DNA of 64,000 nucleotides from Evansella vedderi (lineage in GTDB: Bacteria; Bacillota; Bacilli; Bacillales; Salisediminibacteriaceae): positions 151,784-215,783 of the forward strand of contig NZ_JAUSUG010000007.1 in assembly GCF_030813435.1 (NCBI RefSeq). The letters are read 5' to 3'. This document shows positions 18,035 to 27,163 of this stretch, piece after piece. Position numbers and translations under genes: made by a program. A model generated the notes under the pieces. It saw only the letters and a list, made by a program, of their open reading frames with translations, ran no database searches and was not told where the DNA came from. Each line of letters begins with the position of its first letter. The first letter of the stretch is position 1.

Positions 18035-18670
18035 TTATGCCCCCTTCTCCGATTCTAAAATACTTATAACTCTTTCTGCTGCCTCATCCATTTTTGTATA
18101 ATCCATGACATCAATAAGAACCCCATTTCGATCAACTAAATAAAAGGCAGAGTTATGACCAAAGTCCCCATTCCCCTCAGGAATCACGATGACACCGAAT
18201 GTTTCCAATAACTGATCTAGTTCTTCTTCATCTTCGATTCTAGCCATTCTCCATGTTTCTCCATCGGCATTATAAAAATGACTCTTGTATTCAGCCAGTG
18301 TAGCTGGGTCATCCCGTTCTGGATCAAAGCTGATGCTTAAAAATACAATATCCTCCCCAATGTATTCTTCAGGAAGAAGGTTGAAGACTTGGCCCATATT
18401 CATTTCCAGAATAGGACAAACGGTTCCGCAGTTTGTATACATAAAGGTAATAAATAGATATTTATCTTCCAGGTCCGAAATGGGATAGGTACGAGAATTG
18501 CTATCTTCTAATGTTACATGGGGGAGAGTTGGATTTTGTTCCATGAGCTTATAAAGTCTTGCGGTTTCAGCAGTATAGGCACGGAATCCATCGGTTCCCA
18601 CATAGAACAAAACAAATCCAAATAGGATAACAAGAATACAGGATAATGTTGTCTGACTGTTTTTTATCAT
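18035..18670 (-). CDS. SCO1/SenC/PrrC-family copper chaperone for cytochrome oxidase
   Basis: 211 residues. One N-terminal membrane anchor (~8-26) is followed by a thioredoxin-like domain facing outward. The metal-binding CxxxC (C81 and C85 in NCGTVCPILE) and the distal H172 (FGHNSAFYLVD) are intact. Sco proteins deliver or reduce the CuA site of subunit II, which is encoded ~2 kb upstream in the same direction and has a complete CuA motif. Co-transcribed with the membrane gene after it. Separated from subunit I by 286 bp with hairpins, so it may have its own promoter. Confidence 0.9.
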   Translation of the reverse strand: MIKNSQTTLSCILVILFGFVLFYVGTDGFRAYTAETARLYKLMEQNPTLPHVTLEDSNSRTYPISDLEDKYLFITFMYTNCGTVCPILEMNMGQVFNLLPEEYIGEDIVFLSISFDPERDDPATLAEYKSHFYNADGETWRMARIEDEEELDQLLETFGVIVIPEGNGDFGHNSAFYLVDRNGVLIDVMDYTKMDEAAERVISILESEKGA

Positions 18671-18850
18671 GCAATCACTTCACCGCCTTTCACTCCATCT
18701 AATTATCGAAAACAACAATCTATGCTGGCAAAAAAGCTAAATCAAAAATGAGAGAGAATAGTAGTAAAAGAGATATCGACCACAAACATGCAACTCTTTT
18801 CCGCATTTTGGCACCATTCGATCAATCGACGATGGCACGCTCGTCGCGCG

Positions 18851-18947
18851 CCTATTATGAGAAGAGCGCTCATAATAGGCTTTAAAAGAATGCGACGGCT
18901 TAGCTCATCGTATCGATAAATCCCCAAAAGGAAAGTACACCTTTTGG
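18851..18947 (-). terminator. Two hairpins between oxidase subunit I and Sco genes
   Basis: 18851-18879 is a perfect 11-bp stem (CCTATTATGAG / CTCATAATAGG). 18924-18947 is an 8-bp stem (CCAAAAGG / CCTTTTGG) directly after the subunit I stop. Neither has a clear T-run; they may attenuate transcription or protect the upstream mRNA. The surrounding ~250 bp is more GC-rich than its neighbours and holds no credible gene. Confidence 0.45.
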
Positions 18948-18956
18948 ATATTTATC

Positions 18957-20636
18957 TTACCATGGTCGGAATGGAGGTGATCCTGGTGGTGCGTTAATAA
19001 TCATATCTACTACTGGTATAACGTAACCCATTCCAATAACGAGTAGCATAATGACAATAATCATTCCCCAGCGTTCTGTCCAATATGGTGTTGGCGTAGC
19101 AATATCCTCAACATCAGCAATCGGAAATTCCGTTTCCCCTTTTGGTGCAAAAAACATGAGATGGATAACCGCGTAAACTTGAATAAGAATACCGATAGTG
19201 AGAAGGGTTCCTCCCACAGCTAAGAACATTAGATACGGGTCCCAGCTTAGTGCCGTTGCATTATCAAAATAGGTTGTATACGAGGTTCTTCGCGGTGAGC
19301 CTAATAAACCAACCCAATGCATTGCTCCTGCCATAAATACCATACCTGCAGACCAGAAAATTGTCTGATAGATTCCTAGTTTATTGATTGCAGGTGTTAA
19401 AACCCGCTTGGACAAATAAGGTACTAACCAATAACTAATACCAAAAAAGGTTAAGGCCACTGAAGTTCCGAGAGTTAAGTGGAAATGACCCACAACCCAC
19501 AACGTATTATGGGCGACTTGGTTTAATTGATTGGTGCTTTGGGCAATTCCTCCAGCACCACCTGGAATAAAGGCAATCATGGCGACCATTGGTGCTAGGA
19601 ATCGAACATCTCCCCATGGTAATTTACTAAACCAACGGAAGATTCCCCTTCCTCCTTTTTTCCTTGCTGTTTTTTCAAAGACGGCAAACATGGCATAGGC
19701 CGTCATTAAAGAGGGAAATCCGATTGCTAAACTCATAAACACATGTAAAAATTTAACGGATTCATGAATTCCCGGGTCAATGATTTGATGGTGAAACCCT
19801 CCAGGAATATTCAAAACAACAAGGAGAATGATGACGACACGTGTTAACGTATCACTGAAACGGCGTCCGCCGATGACTTTTGGCACTACAACGTACCAAG
19901 CAGAAACAGCTGATAAATACCAAATATTTACTAACGTGTGACCAAAAGCCCAAAATAGGGTTCGAGCAAGCATAACATTAATGGTCTCGACCCAGCCGAG
20001 TGCCCACGGAATGATCATAAATACTTCAATGGCTACAAAAATACTGCTGAAGAATAATAATACAAATACACCAGTAGCAAAGTAAGACAAGATAGGTACA
20101 TGCTGACCTTTGTTTTCCTTTCTCCAATTAGCCACTTGAATAAAGGAACCAAAGGCACACATCCAAATACCGATGACAAAAAATACTAAACCAAAATAGA
20201 AGACAGGGTGTGCTGCAAGCGGTGGATAAAAGGTAAACATCACCGATGCTTCGTTCATGAGAATTGGAATAACAGCTAACACTAGTCCGACGATTTTTAA
20301 ATTAAAACCAATCCACGCGAGCTTCCGTACTTTAGGAAGGAGACCTCCTAATGTATGGGAATGTACAGCATAGAAATAACCAATCGTAAAGAAGGATGTA
20401 AAAACTAGAATTAAAAGAATTCCATGAGCCGTTAACACTTGGTAATAATTGAGCCAGGTTGGAAGCTCTAGAAGGCCTGCCCGATTTAAACCTTGTAGCA
20501 AACCTAAAAGTCCGCCAATGAGTAAGGTTGTAAAGGATACTAGTAAATAGGTTTTTGATAGTTTTGCATCTTCTGGGCTAATACCGAGAGCACGATATGC
20601 ATTGTCTCTCCATGATTGTTTCAATGTTGTTTCCAT
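18957..20636 (-). CDS. cbaA: ba3-type (B-family) cytochrome c oxidase subunit I
   Basis: 559 residues with ~13 membrane helices. Haem/copper ligands are all present: H71 (TAHGILL) and H386 (GHFHLTLG) for the low-spin haem, H384 for the high-spin haem, and CuB ligands H233, H282 and H283 (FGHTLVNIWY and GGFHHQ). The Glu-x-x-Trp signature of A-family oxidases is replaced by a B-family pattern. It reduces O2 to water and pumps protons across the membrane. It follows subunit II by 15 bp in the same operon. B-family oxidases have high oxygen affinity, which fits low-oxygen or alkaline niches (inference). Confidence 0.93.
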   Translation of the reverse strand: METTLKQSWRDNAYRALGISPEDAKLSKTYLLVSFTTLLIGGLLGLLQGLNRAGLLELPTWLNYYQVLTAHGILLILVFTSFFTIGYFYAVHSHTLGGLLPKVRKLAWIGFNLKIVGLVLAVIPILMNEASVMFTFYPPLAAHPVFYFGLVFFVIGIWMCAFGSFIQVANWRKENKGQHVPILSYFATGVFVLLFFSSIFVAIEVFMIIPWALGWVETINVMLARTLFWAFGHTLVNIWYLSAVSAWYVVVPKVIGGRRFSDTLTRVVIILLVVLNIPGGFHHQIIDPGIHESVKFLHVFMSLAIGFPSLMTAYAMFAVFEKTARKKGGRGIFRWFSKLPWGDVRFLAPMVAMIAFIPGGAGGIAQSTNQLNQVAHNTLWVVGHFHLTLGTSVALTFFGISYWLVPYLSKRVLTPAINKLGIYQTIFWSAGMVFMAGAMHWVGLLGSPRRTSYTTYFDNATALSWDPYLMFLAVGGTLLTIGILIQVYAVIHLMFFAPKGETEFPIADVEDIATPTPYWTERWGMIIVIMLLVIGMGYVIPVVDMIINAPPGSPPFRPW

Positions 20637-20651
20637 TATTGCTCCCCCCCC

Positions 20652-21119
20652 TTATTTCACCGTAATGGTAGTTGCCATAAATTGATGCCCCGTACCGCAG
20701 TATTCATTACATAAAACAAGATACTCACCAGTTTCATCAAATTTCTGGGTAATCCTTTGAATATGACCTGGCATCACCATGGCATTTATATTCGTTCCAG
20801 CAACTTGAATGCCGTGTGTAACATCTTTTGACGTCATGGTAAAATGTACGGTTGACCCTGCAGGTATTTCAATATTATTTGGTGTGAAACTAAATAATTG
20901 TAACGTCATGACCACTTCATATTCGTTTTCGCCAATTTCATAAACACCAGGCTCATCAAATGGTGCAGTAACATCCACTTTTTGAGGATCAATTGTCTCC
21001 ATGCCGCTTGGGGGCCCCATACCTAATACAAATGTTTGATACCCAGTAAAGAGCATCATTCCAATAATGACTCCGAAGCTTGCAATAAGCCATATTTTTT
21101 CATCTAAATGAAATTTCAT
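20652..21119 (-). CDS. cbaB: ba3-type cytochrome c oxidase subunit II (CuA)
   Basis: 155 residues: one N-terminal membrane helix (~10-32) and an outward cupredoxin domain. The binuclear CuA ligands are intact: H102 (DVTHGIQ), C137, C141, H145 and M148 (LCNEYCGTGHQFMA). It accepts electrons from cytochrome c and passes them to subunit I. AGGAGG lies ~7 nt before the ATG. It sits between the small subunit gene and subunit I, as in Thermus/Geobacillus ba3 operons. Confidence 0.93.
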   Translation of the reverse strand: MKFHLDEKIWLIASFGVIIGMMLFTGYQTFVLGMGPPSGMETIDPQKVDVTAPFDEPGVYEIGENEYEVVMTLQLFSFTPNNIEIPAGSTVHFTMTSKDVTHGIQVAGTNINAMVMPGHIQRITQKFDETGEYLVLCNEYCGTGHQFMATTITVK

Positions 21120-21131
21120 CTCATACCCCTC

Positions 21132-21278
21132 CTAAACTCTGACCATGTATAGCCAAAATAATAATAGATTCGTAGCAGTAATAACGGCAAGGACAATTCC
21201 TAACGAAAACCAGGTACCTATGGAAGCACCATATTTCTCTTCTGCTTTTTCTCCTTGTGTTGCTTTAAGTTTTTCCAT
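21132..21278 (-). CDS. Small single-helix subunit of ba3 oxidase (subunit IIa / CbaD-like)
   Basis: 48 residues beginning MEKLKATQGEKAEEKYGASI: a charged cytoplasmic N-terminus, then one membrane helix (~20-44). It ends 12 bp before subunit II and is preceded by AAAGGAGG. Known ba3 operons carry a one-helix subunit in this place, which supports the call; the sequence itself is too short to be decisive. Confidence 0.7.
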   Translation of the reverse strand: MEKLKATQGEKAEEKYGASIGTWFSLGIVLAVITATNLLLFWLYMVRV

Positions 21279-21423
21279 TTAAATCAACCTCCTTTGTTTT
21301 TCTTACTATCATCGTAATTGATAATGAAATTCAAGGAGGTGAGGTGAATCACCATAAAAATAAAAAAGCTGTCATCATTGCATAACAGGAGACTGTCAGC
21401 GTTGATCACAGCATTTGGTTTAA

Positions 21424-22362
21424 CTAGAAAGGTAAGGTGACAAGAACCATAAGAACAAATAACAGTGTGATATAATTTACGGAATACAAGAAAATCATAT
21501 ACGCCCACTTCCCATTATTTTTTGTAAGGAAACCGAATAAACTTAAAGCCAGCCAAGTTACGTTGAGTAATGTGGCAATGACAATAAAGGAAATACCTAG
21601 CTCGCCTAAATAAAAAGGTAAGGGAAGTAAGGAGGCAATATAGATGGTCGTTTGCCGCTTCGTTACATTAAATCCATGGACAACAGGAAGCATAGCTACC
21701 CCGGCAGCACGATATTCTTCACATTTTCTCATGGCAATGGCAAAGGTATGTGGCATTTGCCAAATAAAGAGAATGCTAAACAGGACGATAGGAACCATAT
21801 GGGTTGCCGGCTCTAGGGCTGCCCAGCCTATTAACGGAGTTACAGCTCCAGAAATACTGCCAATTACCGTATTTAAAGTATATCTTCGTTTAGACCACAT
21901 CGTATAAAGGACCACATAAGTAAACCACCCAATAAAGGCATAGATAGTTGATTCTATACTAGTGATAAGAAGAAGGAAAAAACCTAAGACCGTTAGGGTG
22001 ATCCCTATATAGAGGGTTGTTTTCAGGGATATATTCCCCGTTACGGTAGGACGTTTTAGGGTGCGAGCCATGATTTTGTCTATATCTGCATCGTACCAAT
22101 TATTTATAACAAGAGCACCAGCCATAACTAAGGTACTTCCGGACAACAAAAGAAAGAATATAGCTAAATGTTCCATGAAGGACGTATTTGCAAAGTGGAG
22201 AGCTAACCAAAACCCGGTGAAAACAGGGATTACATTGGCAAGTAAAACAGGCCCCTTTAATAAATAAACTATATCAAAAAAATAAGAGATAATGACTGGT
22301 GGTGTTTTCTGTTCATGCTCAGCAGCGGACTTCCATGGAGAGGGAACCTCTATTTTATTCAT
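21424..22362 (-). CDS. ctaB: Protohaem IX farnesyltransferase (haem O synthase)
   Basis: 312 residues with ~9 membrane helices. The UbiA-family prenyl-diphosphate site NNWYDADID and the following MARTLKRPT (~87-105) are conserved. It converts haem b to haem O, precursor of the a-type haem in the oxidase. It stands first in the leftward oxidase block, 145 bp before the small subunit gene. GAGGAG lies ~9 nt before the ATG. This may be a second copy alongside a ctaB elsewhere in the genome (not visible here). Confidence 0.9.
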   Translation of the reverse strand: MNKIEVPSPWKSAAEHEQKTPPVIISYFFDIVYLLKGPVLLANVIPVFTGFWLALHFANTSFMEHLAIFFLLLSGSTLVMAGALVINNWYDADIDKIMARTLKRPTVTGNISLKTTLYIGITLTVLGFFLLLITSIESTIYAFIGWFTYVVLYTMWSKRRYTLNTVIGSISGAVTPLIGWAALEPATHMVPIVLFSILFIWQMPHTFAIAMRKCEEYRAAGVAMLPVVHGFNVTKRQTTIYIASLLPLPFYLGELGISFIVIATLLNVTWLALSLFGFLTKNNGKWAYMIFLYSVNYITLLFVLMVLVTLPF

Positions 22363-22591
22363 CTTACTTCACTCCTCTACTATAAATATAAACCGTATTC
22401 AATTGTACATATACATAACGTAGCATGATAAACAAAGATGAGAGGTGACTTGCATCACCTTTAGGCACCAAGGGTATAAGGAATACAGCATAAATGAAAA
22501 AATAACAAAATGCCCCTATTGGCAGGAAATTTGCGTTGCAATAAAGAATACCCATTTAATTGAAAGATAGTAAGAAGAGGCTGGTGGTTAA

Positions 22592-23488
22592 ATGAAGGTT
22601 GATGGAGTGTTTGAGGGTGGGGGAATTAAGGTTTTAGCCCACTTGGGTGCAATAGATGTAATGGAAGAGGCTGGTTACGAGTGGAACAGATTAGCTGGTA
22701 CTTCGGCTGGTTCTATCCTTGCAGCATTACTGGCAGCTGGATATAATTCCAAACAATTAAAAGAATTAATGCTAGATTTCCCTTTCGAAAACATTGCCCA
22801 AAAAACAAGCCTAAGCAAATTCCCCCTAGTAGGTCCACTAGTTAGTTTATGTGTGAAAAATGGAATGTATAAGCTTTCCTATATAGAGGAGTGGATGGAC
22901 GAGGCACTTCGAAGGAAAGGAATACTTACCTTTGGGAATTTGCCAGAAAATAAATTGAAAATTGTTATATCCGATATTTCTAATAATAGAATGTCTATAC
23001 TTCCCGATGATCTTCCTTTCTATGGGGTAGATCCAAAATCTTTTCCTATTTCAACAGCTGTTAAGTTAAGCTGTTCTATCCCATACTATTTTGTTCCAGG
23101 TCATATTAAAAATCATATCATTATTGATGGTGCCATACTTAGTAATTACCCAATCTGGATATTTGATACAAAGGGAGTTCCAAGATGGCCGACAATAGGA
23201 TTCCGCTTATCAGGACAAAACATCGATCCAGAAGCCTTCAAAATAAAAGGTCCAGTATCGAAAACCATTTCCATTATTCGAACAATGCTAGAAGCCCACG
23301 ATAAAAAATACGTCAATAAGGAAGCTGCTGCAAGGACGGTATTTATAGAAGGAATTGCTGTAGGAACGATCGATTTTAACATCCAGCTTAAGGGAAAGTT
23401 ACATTTAATAGAATTGGGAAAAATAGCAACAGAGCTATTTTTGCAAGAATGGAGCTTCGAGGAATATATAAGAACATATCGTACTTAA
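22592..23488 (+). CDS. Patatin-like phospholipase / acyl hydrolase
   Basis: 298 residues, soluble. The patatin signatures are complete: the oxyanion loop GVFEGGGIKV (~5-14), nucleophile S38 in GTSAGS, and catalytic D179 in IIDGAIL. Bacterial relatives are cytoplasmic lipid acyl hydrolases of mostly unknown substrate. GAGG lies ~11 nt before the ATG, weaker than neighbouring sites. Monocistronic in appearance and divergent from the oxidase block. Confidence 0.85.
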   Translation: MKVDGVFEGGGIKVLAHLGAIDVMEEAGYEWNRLAGTSAGSILAALLAAGYNSKQLKELMLDFPFENIAQKTSLSKFPLVGPLVSLCVKNGMYKLSYIEEWMDEALRRKGILTFGNLPENKLKIVISDISNNRMSILPDDLPFYGVDPKSFPISTAVKLSCSIPYYFVPGHIKNHIIIDGAILSNYPIWIFDTKGVPRWPTIGFRLSGQNIDPEAFKIKGPVSKTISIIRTMLEAHDKKYVNKEAAARTVFIEGIAVGTIDFNIQLKGKLHLIELGKIATELFLQEWSFEEYIRTYRT

Positions 23489-23629
23489 CTAAACCTGTGA
23501 TCCAAATTTCTTGTGGAACATTTACGTGAAACAAGATTATTCAGGAGGTGACAGGCACAGATTCTGGACATTAACCTTCTTTTTTGTATACGATAGTAAT
23601 AGTTAATGGAAATAGAAAGGGTGGAGAAA

Positions 23630-24280
23630 ATGAATGTACTTGTAGTTGGTGCCAATGGCCAAATTGGAAAACATCTTGTTTCCTTTCTTCAGAATAAGGA
23701 CGGTCTAAAAGCAAAGGCAATGATTCGAAAGCCGGAGCAGTCTGCAGATTTTGAAAAAATCGGTGCGGAAACAGTCCTGATTGATCTAGAAGGGGAGATT
23801 GAGCCAATTGCCAAAGCAGCTAAAGACGTCGATGCGATTGTATTCACAGCAGGTTCTGGACCGCACACAGGAAAAGATAAAACGATTATGGTCGATTTGG
23901 ATGGGGCGGTAAAAACCATTGAGGCGGCGAAAATGGCCGGGGTCAAGCGGTTTGTAATGATCAGTTCCTTTGATACAAGTCGGGAGGCAATTCAGAGTGC
24001 GTCTGCTTCTTTTGCACCATATGTTGCTGCAAAGCATTACGCAGACGATTGGCTCCGGCGTACAGAATTGGATTACACGATTATCCATCCTGGTGGACTG
24101 ACCAATGAGAAAGGCACCGGTCATGTCAAAGCAGCAGAGGAAGTGGAGAGAGGGCAAATCCCTCGAGAGGACGTGGCAAGTGTCATCGTTGCTTGCTTGG
24201 AAAACGAGAAAACGATCGGTAAGGAATTTCAGTTAGTGTCAGGAACGACTCCGATTAAAGAAGCAATCGCTGCATTGTAG
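23630..24280 (+). CDS. NAD(P)-binding Rossmann-fold protein (SDR a5 / NmrA-like, YhfK-like)
   Basis: 216 residues from the ATG at 23630, preceded by GGTGGAG; the upstream ATG at 23606 lacks a site. The dinucleotide motif GANGQIG (~7-13) and the catalytic-region YVAAKHYAD (~130-138) are present. It belongs with atypical SDRs such as Bacillus YhfK, small NAD(P)H-dependent oxidoreductases or sensors. GC content appears a little higher than its neighbours. Function unproven; ends in a strong terminator. Confidence 0.82.
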   Translation: MNVLVVGANGQIGKHLVSFLQNKDGLKAKAMIRKPEQSADFEKIGAETVLIDLEGEIEPIAKAAKDVDAIVFTAGSGPHTGKDKTIMVDLDGAVKTIEAAKMAGVKRFVMISSFDTSREAIQSASASFAPYVAAKHYADDWLRRTELDYTIIHPGGLTNEKGTGHVKAAEEVERGQIPREDVASVIVACLENEKTIGKEFQLVSGTTPIKEAIAAL

Positions 24281-24308
24281 TACTGTCTCCATGTTTTGAA
24301 AGTAGTAA

Positions 24309-24355
24309 AAAGGAAACCACACTTTAGTCGAGCTAATTTGTGGTTTCCTTTTTTT
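24309..24355 (+). terminator. Terminator after the SDR gene
   Basis: A 13-bp stem (AAAGGAAACCACA / TGTGGTTTCCTTT) with a 17-nt loop followed by TTTTTT. Confidence 0.88.
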
Positions 24356-24499
24356 AAAAATAAAAGAATAGGGCAAGTGCCACCAAACTTGTCAATATCT
24401 TTTCTAAAAAAAGTTGCGAAAATAGCTTTCGGAATAAATATAAACGACTACTAATGTAGCCTAAATTATCATATCCAGTACCAAGAAACTGTTTGATTT

Positions 24500-25540
24500 C
24501 TAATTAAAGAAAGGCCAACCATCTTCCCAATCCATACTCCATATCTGCATTCGAATAACTCCATTTGCATCTCCGTCATAGTAATGGTAAATCAAATAGT
24601 CTATTCCAGATTCATGGAAATAGTCTTGGCCACCAGGACCTATTTGATTATCATGACTATCAAGAATTACTGTACCTCCACCTTCCATGAGAGGTACTCC
24701 TTCTTTATCATAATAAGGTCCTGTAATTGATTCAGAACGGCCTACAGCAATTTTATAAGTACTATCCAGCCCTGCGCAACAGCGATCCCAAGATGTTAGG
24801 AGATAATAGTATTCATCTTTTTTAAAGACGGTAGGTGCTTCGATTGGGTTATGTTGTACATTTGGTCTTGAAGCTATATCATATACTTCACCAATTGGTT
24901 CGGTCATATTTTCATCTAACTGTTGGAGTTTAATGCCAGTCCAATAGGAACCAAACGTTATCCACCATTTCCCCTCATCCTTCATAACGGATGGATCAAT
25001 AGCATTAAAGTCCATTCCTGTTTGAGATGTTATAACTGGACCGTGGTCTATCCAACTGTTAAGATCTTCAGGAGTTTCTGTTGACATTACTCCAATTGCG
25101 GAATTATTGGACCCAAAAGAAGAAACTGCATAATACATATAAAATGTGTTGTCATTTCTCACAACTTGGGGTGCCCAAAGGTGTTCGTGATTATATTCAT
25201 GAGTCCACTCTGGAACAGGGATTTCTCCAAGTGCCTCCCATGGCCCTTCTAGGGTTCCTGTAGATTTACGGAGGTAAATACCACCTGGATTTTGGGGATT
25301 AAGAATACCAGTTGAAACCACGTAATATGTATTTCCATCCTTAAACAAGGCGGGATCATGAACTGGGTCGTCTATTTCTCCTGGAACAAAATCGCCATAA
25401 TCACCAATCATTGTCAATTTTCCTACTGGTGATGTTTCGGTGGTATTATCGGAATCTGGCGTATTAGATGTAGTACAAGCAATTAATGTTACTATAATAA
25501 ATACTAAAAGTAATAAAAAATTAAGGTATTTTATCTTCAT
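24500..25540 (-). CDS. Secreted endo-alpha-1,5-L-arabinanase lipoprotein, GH43
   Basis: 346 residues from MKIKYLNFLL. The lipobox TLIAC puts the lipid anchor on C22, followed by a Thr/Ser/Asp linker (~23-40). The GH43 propeller has catalytic D62 (VHDPAL), D182 (NAIDPS) and E234 (PIEAPT), plus family-typical SWDRCCAGLDSTYKI and GGGTVI. It is anchored outside the membrane and should cut arabinan into oligomers that the intracellular paralogue at 3340 can finish. AAAGGAG lies 11 nt before the ATG; a TTG one codon earlier is an alternative start. No cre site was found upstream. Confidence 0.88.
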   Translation of the reverse strand: MKIKYLNFLLLLVFIIVTLIACTTSNTPDSDNTTETSPVGKLTMIGDYGDFVPGEIDDPVHDPALFKDGNTYYVVSTGILNPQNPGGIYLRKSTGTLEGPWEALGEIPVPEWTHEYNHEHLWAPQVVRNDNTFYMYYAVSSFGSNNSAIGVMSTETPEDLNSWIDHGPVITSQTGMDFNAIDPSVMKDEGKWWITFGSYWTGIKLQQLDENMTEPIGEVYDIASRPNVQHNPIEAPTVFKKDEYYYLLTSWDRCCAGLDSTYKIAVGRSESITGPYYDKEGVPLMEGGGTVILDSHDNQIGPGGQDYFHESGIDYLIYHYYDGDANGVIRMQIWSMDWEDGWPFFN

Positions 25541-25802
25541 CAAAAATGTTTCTCCTTTCAGAATATACATTACTCATCGATTTACCTCCCCTAAAAAAAC
25601 TATTAATGGAAATGTCTTGAATTAGTTTTTGAGTAAAGGGTTATCAAAATACATAGTATGGATCAACTACTTATGTTCAAACATGTTTAGTATTTTATCA
25701 TTATGTAGATCACGAGAGCAAAGAAGAACAGTTCCTGCAAACCGCTCAATACCTTATTAATGATATATATAACTCAATTTAAGGTAAGTTTACTCAAAAT
25801 AC
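25541..25802. other. Intergenic region with a possible plus-strand coding remnant
   Basis: A plus-strand frame without start (about 25690-25782) reads VDHESKEEQFLQTAQYLIND and ends in a TAA. It looks protein-like and may be the tail of a lost gene, but is too short to assign. Otherwise only the upstream region of the arabinanase is present. Confidence 0.25.
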
Positions 25803-26327
25803 TTATTTGGCTTGAAGTACTGGCACTTGGAACCACCATAATAGGAAAAGTGTAATTGGTATGGAAAATATATAGGCCAACATTGGACGGTTATGATGCA
25901 GTGCCAACATCGTTACCATGATAGTAGCAAAAGCGATGGACCAACCAAAGGACCAGCCGTTTTCATATACACATTGCCCTTTGAAAACCATAAAAAATTC
26001 AAAGATAACCCAGAATATAATCCATCCTAATAAATGTAGAATTTGATGTATTCGGTTCTTTTTTGGAAAGTGATATAAAAAAACTAATAAAGTACTGGGA
26101 TATAACGTGAACATGATAAAAAGGTTATTTAGCAAATGATTCGGTAATAGATTCGCCGGATGCGGATACCACCATAATGTGTATTCCCAAGTAAACAAGT
26201 TATAAAGTAGATCACCAATAATGAAATATTGGATTGTAGGAAGATATAGACGCCATTTTCTCCAATCTCCCCATTTCCATGCAACTCCGATTGTGAACAA
26301 AGCAAAAAATAGGTGAATCATCCTCAT
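25803..26327 (-). CDS. Five-helix membrane protein, CBO0543-like family
   Basis: 174 residues with about five hydrophobic segments rich in Trp and Phe. Conserved-looking features are FIIGDLLYNLFTWEYTLWWY (~36-55), the PNHLLNNLFIMFTLYPSTL stretch and a WIIFWVIFEFFMV helix. This pattern matches the uncharacterised CBO0543-type membrane proteins common in Bacillaceae. Function unknown. Convergent neither upstream nor downstream; monocistronic. Confidence 0.65.
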   Translation of the reverse strand: MRMIHLFFALFTIGVAWKWGDWRKWRLYLPTIQYFIIGDLLYNLFTWEYTLWWYPHPANLLPNHLLNNLFIMFTLYPSTLLVFLYHFPKKNRIHQILHLLGWIIFWVIFEFFMVFKGQCVYENGWSFGWSIAFATIMVTMLALHHNRPMLAYIFSIPITLFLLWWFQVPVLQAK

Positions 26328-26524
26328 TGCTCCCTAACTTTCATAGTGTCTATAGTATTACCATAGGATACGACCTCAATCTGTAAAAAAATCCATTATT
26401 GGATACGTCTAAATTGAAAGTAAGGTGCCCCAATTCCTGAAAAGTTTAGAATTGGATCCCTAAGAAAAGTAAGCCAATAAATGTGAGTAGGGTTAATACA
26501 TTTTAAAAAGGGAAGGGAAGTCAT

Positions 26525-27064
26525 TTGAAACGCTTTTATGAATTATCGGAAGAAGAATTGCTAAACAAAGAGTATAAGTGGTGGGAGAGGGAAGATCAAT
26601 CCAGACTCATATTAGCTGAAATAAAATCAGAATTCCAGTTGCCAAAAGAAATGCATCAACCTAAAAAGAACGTTATCCTTTTTTATACTTTCAAAGGGCT
26701 TTTAATGGTTGTTGCTATTGAAATTTTGTTAGTTATATTGCTTGGGGCAGTTGTATATTTTATTGCTTTTTTACCTATTCCATTAACATTAGGTTATTTA
26801 AAATGGAAACACGCAGGTTTTGCTTACAATGAGGACTATGTTTATAACAGATATCTTAGGAAATTTACAGTCCATACGATGGTCACAAAAAAAGAATATC
26901 TCCAAACAACAACAATTACACAAAACTTTTTGGAGCAAAGGAAAGGTGTTCATTCTTACCATTTTGCCGTCTAGTCAGAAAATCTGGAAGAGGAATATAC
27001 AATTAAACATTTGGCAGGAATAGATAAGCAAAATTATCTAGATTATCCAAAACAAAATTTATAG
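26525..27064 (+). pseudogene. bPH2 (YdbT-type) membrane protein gene interrupted by an in-frame TAG
   Basis: TTG start at 26525 after GGGAAGGGAAG. The frame stops at TAG 26972-26974 but continues in the same frame for 30 codons to TAG 27062-27064. That extension (SENLEEEYTIKHLAGIDKQ) is what normally ends a bacterial PH domain of the YdbT group. Upstream are two membrane helices (~53-85) and the PH-like part (WKHAGFAYNEDYVYNRYL ... TVHTMVTKKEYLQ). The length suggests only the last PH repeat of a longer YdbT-like protein is left. A single substitution would restore it, so this is a fresh nonsense mutation, a base-calling error or, less likely, readthrough. Confidence 0.65.
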
Positions 27065-27088
27065 ACTTCCAAATTGTTGGAAGTCTAT
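27061..27088 (+). terminator. Terminator after the PH-domain pseudogene
   Basis: An 11-bp stem (ATAGACTTCCA / TGGAAGTCTAT) overlapping the second stop codon, followed by TTTTGT. Confidence 0.75.
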
Positions 27089-27163
27089 TTTGTATATAAA
27101 AACAAAGCTAATCATGAATTTAAATCTATCCAACTAATTAATCATAAAAAAATTGATCTTTGA

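Noticed and set aside
18742..18927. 61-codon frame between the Sco and oxidase subunit I genes
   Set aside because: No ribosome binding site, overlaps two hairpins, and not protein-like.
21284..21508. 74-codon frame overlapping the 3' end of ctaB
   Set aside because: Shadow of ctaB in another frame plus intergenic sequence; no start signal.
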